A stretch of 8,562 nt of DNA from Deltaproteobacteria bacterium (GCA_021159445.1 JAGGRV010000200.1:1-8562), one strand, 5' to 3'; counted from the stretch's first letter, positions 1 through 6,477 are shown. Notes: generated by a model from the letters alone, not told the origin. Made by a program: numbers and translations.

Positions 1-2
1 AA

Positions 3-1580
3 GGAACAGCCAAAAGTGTTTTACGTCAGTCATTGAGGAAGTATTTTGGCCTAGCTGACAGCCAGCTCGATCACGTAGTTACAAAAGCAGTGGATGGACT
101 GATTGAAAAGGAGCTGTGCGTTCAAGATCAAGATGTTCTTGTATGTCGTCCTGATAAACTGAAGGAATTTGATGTTGCAATGGACACTCTAGTAGAAGGT
201 GTAGACAACAGGCTCAAAGTTCGCGAAGGGGTTGATGCAGACCAACGATTGCGCAAATCGATTGTTGACATAATGCATCGACTTTTTTTGACCCGTGGAT
301 GGGATCTAGGAGCCCATTTTGCGGGGGGATGTCCGTCGAGTACTTTTGAGGCTTGGGAGCAGATAGAGAGCTTACTTGGCACTTTTGCAAAACGTATTTC
401 ACCTGATTTATCCAAGGCCGTTGCCAATGCAATCTTTGATCTATTCAGACATCCGGAGGACAGGGAGGCAGAGCTACTTGCAGATATTGGAAGGATCGCT
501 TTTGGTGTCGAGTTGGTGCTAAACAATTCCCGATCGATTGCGGCGCAACTATTTCTCATACCAGAAACATTGTACCTAGATGCTAATGTTCTGATGCCAG
601 CAATAGTGGAAGGCCATCCATACAGCCCAGTTTATGCTGATGCTATCTCTAGGTTGCAAGATGCAGCAGCCGTCACTGGAGGTTCGATCAGAGTGTTTAC
701 GGCAAAAGAATTCCTAAACGAAATTGTTAGCCATCGCAGACTCGCTATACGGCACGTAAGAGAGCATGGACTTGAAACGCCGGATAGATTGCGTCGCCAC
801 ATCCTGATCTCTGGTGCAGATAGGACAAATGTCTATATTGGAGCATATGCGAGCTGGGTTGGCAGAAGAAAGGAAGATATTTCATTCATGGAATTCTTGA
901 ACAAGGTGGCGCCCTATACGTCTGAAGATAGCCTGGCAATTTTTTTGGAAAAGCAAGGCGTCCGAACCATCACGCTCACATTTATAGCAGATGAGGAAAG
1001 AAGTCGTTATCAGCAATTCAGGACTGCCTTGCACGCAGCCTATGAGGACAGCATTGATTATACTAGCTCGAAAGCGCGTGTACTCATCGACCATGAAGCC
1101 AGCCAGTTGACTCGCCTCATTTTAGATATAGAGTCCGGGCGCAAACCCATATTCGTTACAGCAGACAAACGCCTCATGGGAATGTGCTGTGGATCGGATC
1201 TAGGTCGTTGTGCAAATGCGATTATCTCACATTTGGGATTTATCCAACTGGTTGATCTGCTTCTTGGGATAAAGACCGACAGGAGAGCGCTAGCACGACT
1301 AATGTGGAGTGTTGGGCTTTCGGACGAAAAGACAGCCATGCGCAATTATCTTATCGACTTGGCACTTCAGCACTATAATGAGGCTTTGGCTATGACTATG
1401 TGGAAAGTTGTTGATCAGATTTCTGATAAGGCAGCTACAGCAGCTGAGGCAGAAGGCATAACGATGTTTTCTGGAAAAGAGCACGACATGGCCCGTACTG
1501 TAGCCTTTCTTGATCGCTTTGAACAAGATTTCTTTAAGAACATGGCCGAAGTAATTAGAAAAAGAGAAAAGGCAATTTAG
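3..1580 (+). CDS. PIN-domain nuclease with winged-helix-like N-terminus, 5'-truncated by the window edge
   Basis: Probable metal-dependent ribonuclease of the PIN fold; the target is unknown. Numbering from the TTG at 33, the PIN core runs from about residue 178 to 410. Motif I is LYLDANVLMPAI with D183. E226 and E230 lie in AKEFLNEIVSH, a third acid D353 is in LIDHEAS, and D378 is in the IFVTADKRL strand, so the active site looks complete. The distance from the Glu motif to D353 is about 120 residues, long for a PIN domain, which implies an insertion. Residues before ~50, plus the upstream in-frame codons, resemble a winged helix (short helices, then a strand pair ELCVQDQDVLVCRP). Residues ~60-175 and 420-515 are helical and unassigned. 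The frame stays open to base 3, and the TTG at 33 has no Shine-Dalgarno and falls inside the first helix, so the true start is probably upstream of the window. It ends in TAG and converges on the AAA/PIN operon. The PIN call is fairly secure; the role in defence or toxicity is inference. Confidence 0.8.
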   Translation, partial: GTAKSVLRQSLRKYFGLADSQLDHVVTKAVDGLIEKELCVQDQDVLVCRPDKLKEFDVAMDTLVEGVDNRLKVREGVDADQRLRKSIVDIMHRLFLTRGWDLGAHFAGGCPSSTFEAWEQIESLLGTFAKRISPDLSKAVANAIFDLFRHPEDREAELLADIGRIAFGVELVLNNSRSIAAQLFLIPETLYLDANVLMPAIVEGHPYSPVYADAISRLQDAAAVTGGSIRVFTAKEFLNEIVSHRRLAIRHVREHGLETPDRLRRHILISGADRTNVYIGAYASWVGRRKEDISFMEFLNKVAPYTSEDSLAIFLEKQGVRTITLTFIADEERSRYQQFRTALHAAYEDSIDYTSSKARVLIDHEASQLTRLILDIESGRKPIFVTADKRLMGMCCGSDLGRCANAIISHLGFIQLVDLLLGIKTDRRALARLMWSVGLSDEKTAMRNYLIDLALQHYNEALAMTMWKVVDQISDKAATAAEAEGITMFSGKEHDMARTVAFLDRFEQDFFKNMAEVIRKREKAI

Positions 1581-1582
1581 GC

Positions 1583-1607
1583 TGGGATTTCTATAGAATA
1601 AATCTCA
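1583..1607 (+). terminator. weak candidate hairpin just after the plus-strand PIN gene
   Basis: Directly 3' of the TAG, TGGGATTT (1583-1590) pairs with AAATCTCA (1600-1607), giving eight base pairs with one G-U across a nine-base loop. A T-run is missing on either strand, so it could stabilise the mRNA end or be a poor terminator. The alternative fold TTCTATAGAA is a perfect 10-base palindrome within it. Confidence 0.3.
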
Positions 1608-1680
1608 CAAAGGGAGAACCGGTTAGGGCGATTATGTCACGTTGAATTGTGGTTCAGGGCGCCAATCGGGTCGGGCCATG

Positions 1681-1750
1681 CCAACATACTGACATTGCAT
1701 AAGAAACGGTCAGAATTTGTGCTAAATAGGGCCTTAAAACGGCATGTTGG
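1681..1750. repeat. 7-base inverted repeat with a large loop
   Basis: CCAACAT at 1681-1687 and ATGTTGG at 1744-1750 are exact inverted copies separated by 56 bases. A smaller pair, CTGAC/GTCAG (1689-1693 and 1709-1713), is nested inside. This may be the foot of a folded RNA, a remnant of mobile-element ends, or chance. Confidence 0.25.
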
Positions 1751-1823
1751 GACCTAAAATCATCCTTCTTGGAAAGCGGGGATCTGTGCTCACCCGTTCA
1801 TGTCGGCCAAGAACTGACCTCAT
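1734..1823 (-). CDS. possible 29-residue small protein or gene-start relic
   Basis: An ATG at 1823 is preceded by a GGAGG (plus-strand CCTCC at 1831-1835) at seven bases, one of the strongest ribosome-binding sites in the window, and the frame runs 29 codons to TAA. The peptide starts MRSVLGRHERVSTDP, is basic (Arg-rich), and has no membrane segment or known motif. It lies about 400 bases downstream of the AAA+ gene on the same strand. It could be a genuine small ORF, the leftover start of a degraded gene, or chance. I favour relic or chance. Confidence 0.2.
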   Translation of the reverse strand: MRSVLGRHERVSTDPRFPRRMILGPNMPF

Positions 1824-2188
1824 CAAGCTCCCTCCAAAGAAAATATTTGAAAACAACTAAACAACTGCGTCCGGAAAACAGCGGCGTCAGAGCTTCAATC
1901 TTTAGTTTTTATGATTTACTCTCCGAGACGCCTATCGTGTTTTCATAGGAAGGCCTCTCAGGATAGAAAGTGAGGTAAGAAATTGCAGGAATTGCGGGAC
2001 GTTATTGACCAGATTGAATAAGTTTGATAATGGTATGAGCAAATAGCTGAGATGACCTTTACCAGCGATTCGTTTCCTGGAAAAGAGGATATATCCAGAT
2101 AATGAAACTAAGGCATTGACTGGCCTGGATTCCCACAGAGTAAAACTTTCTTAACATGGACTTGGAACAACTATTTTTTCGTTTTCCC

Positions 2189-2231
2189 CTGCCTCATCAC
2201 ACAAGAAAGGTAAAATATCCTCACGAGGCAG
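2189..2231 (-). terminator. candidate hairpin spanning the stop codon of the AAA+ gene
   Basis: CTGCCTC (2189-2195) and GAGGCAG (2225-2231) are a perfect seven-base inverted repeat around a 29-base loop. In mRNA sense the first arm lies in the last sense codons of the AAA+ gene and the UGA is in the loop. The second arm is followed by GGGG and A-rich sequence instead of U's, so a classical Rho-independent terminator is unlikely. A 3'-end protection role or chance pairing is possible. Confidence 0.3.
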
Positions 2232-3366
2232 AAGCTAAAGAGGCCAGCCTATTCAATTCGTTCAAGAAGTCACGTTGTCGGACACCCTCTATGGAGCTTA
2301 GTTTTCTCTGCTTGGCAAAAACTTCCCGCACCTCAGTCTCCGCAACAATATGCTCCTCGCCGCATCGCCATCCCTGGGCTTCTGCTTCATCCTTTGCGGC
2401 CTTCCGCGCCTCGTCATTGTAAAAACGCCAATATTTCAAGGCTTCTTCTTCGTCTCTGATAGGGGAGAGTTGAACCTCGTTCGCAAGTCGCCCTTTCAGC
2501 GCCGGGAGCATTTCTCGATATCGTTGCAAGGCATCTGTTGTGAGCGCTACCATCAGAAAGAGGTATTTGGGCAACGCGTCGATTAAGGCCCGCAACGCAG
2601 AAAGATAGCGGAGCACAATGGTTTTCGACAAACTAAAGTCCTGTTTCTCCAACTCGTCTAACAAAAGGAAAATACCCCGTAATTCACCCAATTCGGCGCT
2701 GAAAAACACTATCTCTCGCAAAGCACGTGTCTTCGATTCCACTGTATCCAAACGGAAGTTGATATCCAGTTGTTCACGATGTGCCTTCCTAACAGGAAGT
2801 CCGAGCAGCCATTGATGTGCCAGATGGATTGCCTGGTCAAAATTGCTCAAATTCCCTTCACTGCTCGTTTTGATTAACGCCTTCAACATATTTTTGATAT
2901 CCGGAGCCCGCACATGATCCAACAAAACATCCACCTTGGGCTGTTTGTCATCACGTGATGCAGTCGCTAAAACCCTTTTCAGGTGTTCCTCACCAAGGTG
3001 CTCGAATATAGAGCGAACCAAAGGCTCAAATGATGGCTCCGGATCAGCCAGATAGCGGATGACAAAAAAACCGCGACCTTTAAGCTTTTCATGCAAAGCC
3101 TCTTGATAGGCATTTAAGAGATTCGTCTTCCCAATACCCTGGCTGGCAGTAATAGCCAAAGCGTGAGATCTCGGTTCGCCAATAAAGGCCTTTACTTCTC
3201 TATCAACAAGTCCATCGGCGTCTGTCGACAAATGGGGATGTCCACTTGTCTGGGCAGCGCTTGGGAAAGGATTAGCCAGTACACCAAAACGTTCGCACAG
3301 TCTTTTTTGATCGCTGTCACTTTCTGGTGCCTGAGCTTCTTTTTCGAAAAGGTCTTCAAGAGGCAT
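2221..3366 (-). CDS. AAA+ ATPase, ORC/Cdc6-like P-loop NTPase
   Basis: Last gene of the minus-strand operon, ~381 residues, cytoplasmic, probably a nucleotide-driven switch or loader for the PIN nuclease encoded just upstream. Numbering from the ATG at 3366, an FGVLANPFP lead-in typical of ORC/ExeA-type ATPases is at about 27-35. Walker A is ASQGIGKT with K80 and T81. Walker B is GIFLLLDE with D237 and E238, so hydrolysis should be possible. A sensor-1-like strand LMVALTTDAL follows, then a possible arginine finger in LKGRL near R293. The C-terminal ~80 residues are charged and helical, without a recognised domain. Start choice: a GTG at 3375 is also in frame, but the ATG at 3366 has AGGGTG six bases upstream while the GTG has its purines directly abutting. 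The ATG overlaps the end of the PIN gene by 11 bases, indicating translational coupling. TnsC/MuB-type transposition ATPases share this fold, but no transposase accompanies it. Confidence 0.82.
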   Translation of the reverse strand: MPLEDLFEKEAQAPESDSDQKRLCERFGVLANPFPSAAQTSGHPHLSTDADGLVDREVKAFIGEPRSHALAITASQGIGKTNLLNAYQEALHEKLKGRGFFVIRYLADPEPSFEPLVRSIFEHLGEEHLKRVLATASRDDKQPKVDVLLDHVRAPDIKNMLKALIKTSSEGNLSNFDQAIHLAHQWLLGLPVRKAHREQLDINFRLDTVESKTRALREIVFFSAELGELRGIFLLLDELEKQDFSLSKTIVLRYLSALRALIDALPKYLFLMVALTTDALQRYREMLPALKGRLANEVQLSPIRDEEEALKYWRFYNDEARKAAKDEAEAQGWRCGEEHIVAETEVREVFAKQRKLSSIEGVRQRDFLNELNRLASLASAS

Positions 3367-5434
3367 GGTTGACACCCTGAATTTTTATTCTAACTGCTGC
3401 GGTGCCGGGCAATATAAAATCACCGTGATATAGGTATTTGCGCTCTATACACGGCGTTCCGCCTTTGTCTGTAATCATCCAAAAGCAGTGCTCGTCGAAG
3501 CGAGTGTCCGGCGTCGATCCCTCAGCGAACACTTCAATACTTTCTTTTTCTTTAGTTACCGCCAAAAGGTTTCTTGCGGCTACAGGATGGACATGTTGTT
3601 CAACCGCGAGGTATTCCAGCCACCGGCCTGTGAGCACCCATTCAGTGCCGTCGTTCTCACGGAGCTTTTGATAGACAGCAACGGCCATCCTGGAAAATTT
3701 TTCATTACCTGGCACGTTTGGAGTAAACACGATGCCGCGATCCACTACACGCAACCAAGCACAGGCCGCTTCGCCCAAAGCCAGGTATGTCGAACGAGCT
3801 GACTCTGATATGGGTATTCCAGGATCGTCAGGAGACACAACCACTTTTTCCTTCACAAATTGAAACAACGCATGGAATGATGGCACAGATTTGAGGATAC
3901 TCAAAACTCGATCCGTAAGTTTTGCTGTCAACGCCTCCCAAAGCTGCAAAAGCCTATCTGTCTTATGAAGATCGTCATCCTTTTCCAGAACCAGTTCACC
4001 GCTACGGAGGAACCTCTCGTACTTAAGGTAGGTGTCCCGTCCTTGCACATTGATGAGTTCTTGCGCATTTTTTCTGGATAAGTGGCCTCTTTTAACCACA
4101 TGTCCAATCAATGACAACATTTTGTTGGGAGAGAATTTGTAGGAGCCCGACAAATCCGAAGCTTTTCTGGTGGGAGCCTTCAGTTTTGATGGCAGAGGTT
4201 CTACCCCGACATCCGGTGCGTACTGCATAGTCGGCGGAAGGCGCTCAGGTTCTAGCTTTGCCCAGAGGAGATCTTCCTTCGCGTGTAAGGGTTGCCATGT
4301 CACTCCCTGAGAATCCGCACCAATCCCCCATAAATCCAGAGCTGCGTCAAGATCTGTGGCAGAAAGACGTGCTCGACCAAACGATACTGCCAGCTCCCAC
4401 AATACGTCTACTAAAGAAACAGTATAGATATCAGATGAGAACGGATGGTAAAGTGCACCAGTCGTCCTCATACCTTCGATTTTAGGAACTGAACGAGCCT
4501 GGAAGAAGAAGACGCCCAACCCCTCAGCCATCGCCATCCTGGCCATACCTTGGTCACTTGTGATTACGAAGAGTGGATGGTCCGGTCGGACATTGGATTG
4601 AAAGCGTCTTGCGGTCTCGACAATGAGACGGTCAGCGAAACTCCGTGTAACGTTTTGCAACCCGAGATTTTTATCCTCAGGATCACTCGATGGCGTGACT
4701 ATCCCCCGTAAGGGATCTGCACCAAGATCTCCTCTGTCGAGTTCGATCTCTGGATTTAGCTCCATCCTGAGAAGCGTTCGTTGCCCTCCTTGGCTAAGAA
4801 GGTGCTGTCGCAGTGCTTGATAGCGTTTTGCACTTTTGTTTCCGCTTGATCTGAAACGAACTTTGAAATAGTTGTCAACGTTGGCGAGAATCTCCATATG
4901 GACGATAGCGGGAACCTTCACTCTCGCCCAAGGTGAAAGGAAGCGGCACACGAAGTCGAGGGCACCTTGGTGAACGGCACTTGTATCGGGAACGATCGTT
5001 GTAGGTCTCCGCAAAGGCAGCATAGCGACTGTATCAGCATCGAATACTGGCAAACAGAGATATGTCCGGCGAATAACATCTTGGAGTCCCTCGTGAAACG
5101 TTTTCTTAATTTTCCTGCAGCATTTCTCATTCATACTTTCCGGCAGGGCTGCCTTGATTGAGCGGTCCAAATCGTCTTGCTTCGGTATTAACCACTCAAA
5201 TCCGCCAAAGAGGATTGCACAGTTTTCGTCGTAACGTGTCCCCTGTTCATCTGCGTCCAACCCAGGGTGAAGCTCTATTGTCCCAAGGGAAACCAATTCT
5301 TCGCCGTCTCCTCTCTTAAAACAAATATCTTCGCTGACAGAAAGTTCGAGGCTTTTTTGCATTTTGAACATTTCTGCCAGGTGACTCGCAGCCTCGCTTT
5401 TGTCAATGAGTTTCAAATTCGCAGGTCTCCTCAT
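3356..5434 (-). CDS. large PIN-domain nuclease, 692 residues, multidomain
   Basis: Middle gene of the operon; likely the effector nuclease. The PIN domain spans about residues 143-312, with all four acids: D150 (IVPDTSAV), E181 (IVHMEILANV), D268 (RSFADRLIVETA) and D294 (FVITSDQGMARMA). An unassigned N-terminal ~140 residues precede it, with a basic stretch (KCCRKIKKTFHEGLQ) just before. The long C-terminal part (~320-692) has a proline-rich linker (~395-425), then a helical block at ~430-530 resembling a winged-helix or helical bundle, and a mixed strand-rich end. Typical stand-alone VapC-type PIN toxins are ~130-150 residues, so this is far longer and there is no small antitoxin gene beside it. 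The ATG at 5434 is seven bases after the upstream stop and has no clear Shine-Dalgarno, which points to translation re-initiation. It shares only the motif pattern with the other PIN protein in the window. The target (RNA or DNA) cannot be told from sequence. Confidence 0.8.
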   Translation of the reverse strand: MRRPANLKLIDKSEAASHLAEMFKMQKSLELSVSEDICFKRGDGEELVSLGTIELHPGLDADEQGTRYDENCAILFGGFEWLIPKQDDLDRSIKAALPESMNEKCCRKIKKTFHEGLQDVIRRTYLCLPVFDADTVAMLPLRRPTTIVPDTSAVHQGALDFVCRFLSPWARVKVPAIVHMEILANVDNYFKVRFRSSGNKSAKRYQALRQHLLSQGGQRTLLRMELNPEIELDRGDLGADPLRGIVTPSSDPEDKNLGLQNVTRSFADRLIVETARRFQSNVRPDHPLFVITSDQGMARMAMAEGLGVFFFQARSVPKIEGMRTTGALYHPFSSDIYTVSLVDVLWELAVSFGRARLSATDLDAALDLWGIGADSQGVTWQPLHAKEDLLWAKLEPERLPPTMQYAPDVGVEPLPSKLKAPTRKASDLSGSYKFSPNKMLSLIGHVVKRGHLSRKNAQELINVQGRDTYLKYERFLRSGELVLEKDDDLHKTDRLLQLWEALTAKLTDRVLSILKSVPSFHALFQFVKEKVVVSPDDPGIPISESARSTYLALGEAACAWLRVVDRGIVFTPNVPGNEKFSRMAVAVYQKLRENDGTEWVLTGRWLEYLAVEQHVHPVAARNLLAVTKEKESIEVFAEGSTPDTRFDEHCFWMITDKGGTPCIERKYLYHGDFILPGTAAVRIKIQGVNHAS
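3373..3378 (-). promoter_or_regulatory. ribosome-binding site that decides the AAA+ start
   Basis: On the minus strand AGGGTG lies six bases before the ATG at 3366 and inside the last codons of the PIN nuclease gene. This supports the ATG over the in-frame GTG at 3375 and places translation of the ATPase under coupling to the nuclease. Confidence 0.5.
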
Positions 5435-5441
5435 AGCTGGA

Positions 5442-6008
5442 CTAGCGGAGCGTTATGCTCGCTTTCGGGACATCTCGAAAGGTGTCACAGATCCATTTCA
5501 GTCGGCAACGGAGGGCGAGTAGGCGCTGTTGTCTGATACAGACCGGCGATTGTTGTTTGTCCGGAAGTTCCTGCTCTTGCGTGGAGTCGGTCCATGATGA
5601 GGCACCACCAGCTAACATCCCATCAAGTAAGCTCAACACATTTTCAAGAACTTCAATTCCTCGTTGGGAAGGGGATTTTTCTAGACCGAAACCATCGAAA
5701 AGAGCGGTACGCATACTCTCGGCTTTCTCAGCGTTCTCAATTCCGTCAAATGGACTCTCCTGCATTTCCCAGGAGTAAATCTGTTCATGAAACAAAGACA
5801 TGTCTGCCGGTTTGCCTTTCACAACGTCCAGGTATCGGCCGCTCCACCGAACAGGACGCCAGACTGATAGTCTCAGATTGGGCGATTCTCTCATCATATC
5901 GATACTTGCTTCAAGTGCTGCTGATATCCGGTTAATCTCTTGTGTTTTATAGCTGAGCTGATGATAGGAGACCACTTTTTGCGATTTAGACCAGAGTGGC
6001 ACTCCCAA
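5442..6008 (-). CDS. uncharacterised 188-residue protein, first gene of the AAA/PIN operon
   Basis: I do not recognise this protein. It is soluble, with no signal peptide or membrane segment. Visible parts are a helical N-terminus (~15-40), a Trp/Arg-rich segment around 47-60 (SVWRPVRWSGRYLDV), an acidic middle (75-105), an amphipathic helix near 116-132, a polar Gln-rich linker (141-153), and a basic C-terminal helix with two Cys near 160-178. Being first in the operon, seven bases before the nuclease gene, it may be an adaptor, inhibitor or specificity subunit (inference). The start is uncertain. The frame is bounded upstream by a TGA at 6026-6024 and offers TTG 6008, GTG 6002 or paired ATGs at 5897/5894; none has a good Shine-Dalgarno. 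I kept the longest. A real gene is supported by the spacing and by a plausible residue mix, but a 5'-truncated larger gene is also possible. Confidence 0.6.
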   Translation of the reverse strand: MGVPLWSKSQKVVSYHQLSYKTQEINRISAALEASIDMMRESPNLRLSVWRPVRWSGRYLDVVKGKPADMSLFHEQIYSWEMQESPFDGIENAEKAESMRTALFDGFGLEKSPSQRGIEVLENVLSLLDGMLAGGASSWTDSTQEQELPDKQQSPVCIRQQRLLALRCRLKWICDTFRDVPKASITLR

Positions 6009-6304
6009 ACACCATCTTTTGTATCACTTGTAACACTATCGGGAACCACAGGTCAATAAATCTTTCTGCGTAATCTGACTGAAAAATGGCCATCCATTCC
6101 GAACTCAAACGACCGATGATTCCAATTTAATTCTGCTATTTTTTAGTAAGGTTCGGAATCTTGAGAATTTTCATAGCGGCACTGGATAACAAAAATTGGG
6201 CGGTCTTTTCGTATTATATGTTTCCCAACTGCGAGATGAAACAATTTAAGGAAATTTTCCAAGGATTCAACATTTACTGAGGAAACCGCATCGGCTAATA
6301 GCGT
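6009..6304. other. AT-rich intergenic stretch upstream of the AAA/PIN operon
   Basis: No gene is supported here. It contains the weak operon promoter candidate and an imperfectly coding plus-strand open stretch (6161-6280, TTG start, TGA end, about 39 codons, without a ribosome-binding site or known motif). It also has the short palindrome GGAAATTTTCC at 6250-6260. Together with the transposase-like remnant that follows, it reads as degraded mobile-element or spacer DNA. Confidence 0.5.
6027..6056 (-). promoter_or_regulatory. weak candidate sigma70-type promoter for the AAA/PIN operon
   Basis: On the minus strand TTGACC (6056-6051; five of six match TTGACA) is followed after 18 bases by TACAAG (6032-6027; four of six match TATAAT). 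Transcription would begin about 12 bases before the TTG at 6008, leaving almost no leader. No operator-like repeat is obvious here. The position is right but the -10 is poor. Confidence 0.3.
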
Positions 6305-6356
6305 ATGATATTACTTATACAGAGAACAGATGAAGATATCAGCCTGATCCAGGATC

Positions 6357-6373
6357 CTGACGTAATTCGTCAG
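6357..6373. repeat. perfect 6-base inverted repeat inside the transposase remnant
   Basis: CTGACG (6357-6362) and CGTCAG (6368-6373) flank a five-base loop TAATT. GATCCAGGATC at 6346-6356 is a second palindrome directly adjacent. Both lie in the coding frame of the remnant and no T-tract follows, so they are more likely incidental than a terminator. Confidence 0.35.
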
Positions 6374-6432
6374 ATACTCAAGCACCTGGGGCTTTAGAAG
6401 CGGGATGAGGGGTCTCGATGCAAAAGGCCAAA

Positions 6433-6450
6433 ACCAGATCATGGGCTGGT
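6433..6450 (-). terminator. weak candidate terminator after the ABC-F gene
   Basis: About 30 bases past the ABC-F stop on the minus strand, ACCAG pairs with CTGGT across an eight-base loop and is followed by a short T-run then GG. Five base pairs and three to four T's make a marginal Rho-independent terminator; I saw none better in the gap. Confidence 0.25.
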
Positions 6451-6477
6451 AGTCTATGATGTATAACCCTTTACACT

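Larger units (their letters stand above)
1581..2220. other. 640-base convergent intergenic region without a convincing gene
   Basis: This gap lies between the 3' end of the plus-strand PIN gene and the 3' end of the minus-strand AAA+ gene. All six frames are broken into short pieces. It holds several short inverted repeats (1583-1607, 1681-1750, 1931-1949 and 2189-2231), but none is followed by a clear T-tract, so I see no strong intrinsic terminator for either unit. One 29-codon minus-strand reading frame at 1734-1823 has a good Shine-Dalgarno. The length is unusually large for a convergent junction in a gene-dense region. It could be decayed sequence from an earlier gene or insertion, or an unrecognised RNA. 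Confidence 0.6.
6305..6466 (+). pseudogene. decayed C-terminal fragment of a transposase (IS91-type tail suspected)
   Basis: In one plus-strand frame the sequence reads SLIQDPDVIRQILKHLGL at 6341-6394, then TAG (6395-6397), then an open run KRDEGSRCKRPKPDHG and LVVYDV to TAA at 6464-6466. The pattern I-x-D-P-x-V-I-x-x-I-L-x-H-L-G-L-W followed by a Lys/Arg/Pro-rich tail recalls the C-termini of IS91-like transposases. The TAG sits where Trp is common in that family, so TGG to TAG is likely. No catalytic region or zinc-finger module is visible upstream and the frame has no ribosome-binding site, so this is a dead fragment. The family assignment is from memory of the motif and is moderate at best. 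Confidence 0.5.

Noticed and set aside
33..35. TTG at 33 as the true start of the first PIN gene
   Set aside because: No Shine-Dalgarno, and the frame continues open to the window edge with sequence that extends the apparent first helix; a start outside the window is more likely.
283..289. Run of seven T's in the first PIN gene as a phase-variation tract
   Set aside because: Seven bases is short and encodes Leu-Phe-Leu in a continuous frame; similar A/T runs occur elsewhere in the window by composition.
2156..2422. Plus-strand 88-codon frame starting in the intergenic gap
   Set aside because: Mostly antisense to the 3' end of the AAA+ gene, no ribosome-binding site, no recognisable motif.
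2221..3366. AAA+ protein as a TnsC/MuB/TniB transposition ATPase
   Set aside because: Same broad fold, but there is no DDE transposase, TnsA or target-selection gene beside it; its coupled partner is a PIN nuclease.
3356..5434. Simple VapBC-type toxin-antitoxin module
   Set aside because: The nuclease is far too long and there is no small DNA-binding antitoxin gene of 70-100 residues adjoining it; the 188-residue upstream protein shows no AbrB/Phd/RHH pattern.
5455..5935. Two plus-strand frames (5455-5778 and 5594-5935) opposite the small orphan gene
   Set aside because: The minus-strand frame fits operon spacing and strand; the plus frames have no ribosome-binding site and a Ser/Arg-rich shadow composition. 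I cannot fully exclude them because the minus-strand product is itself unknown.
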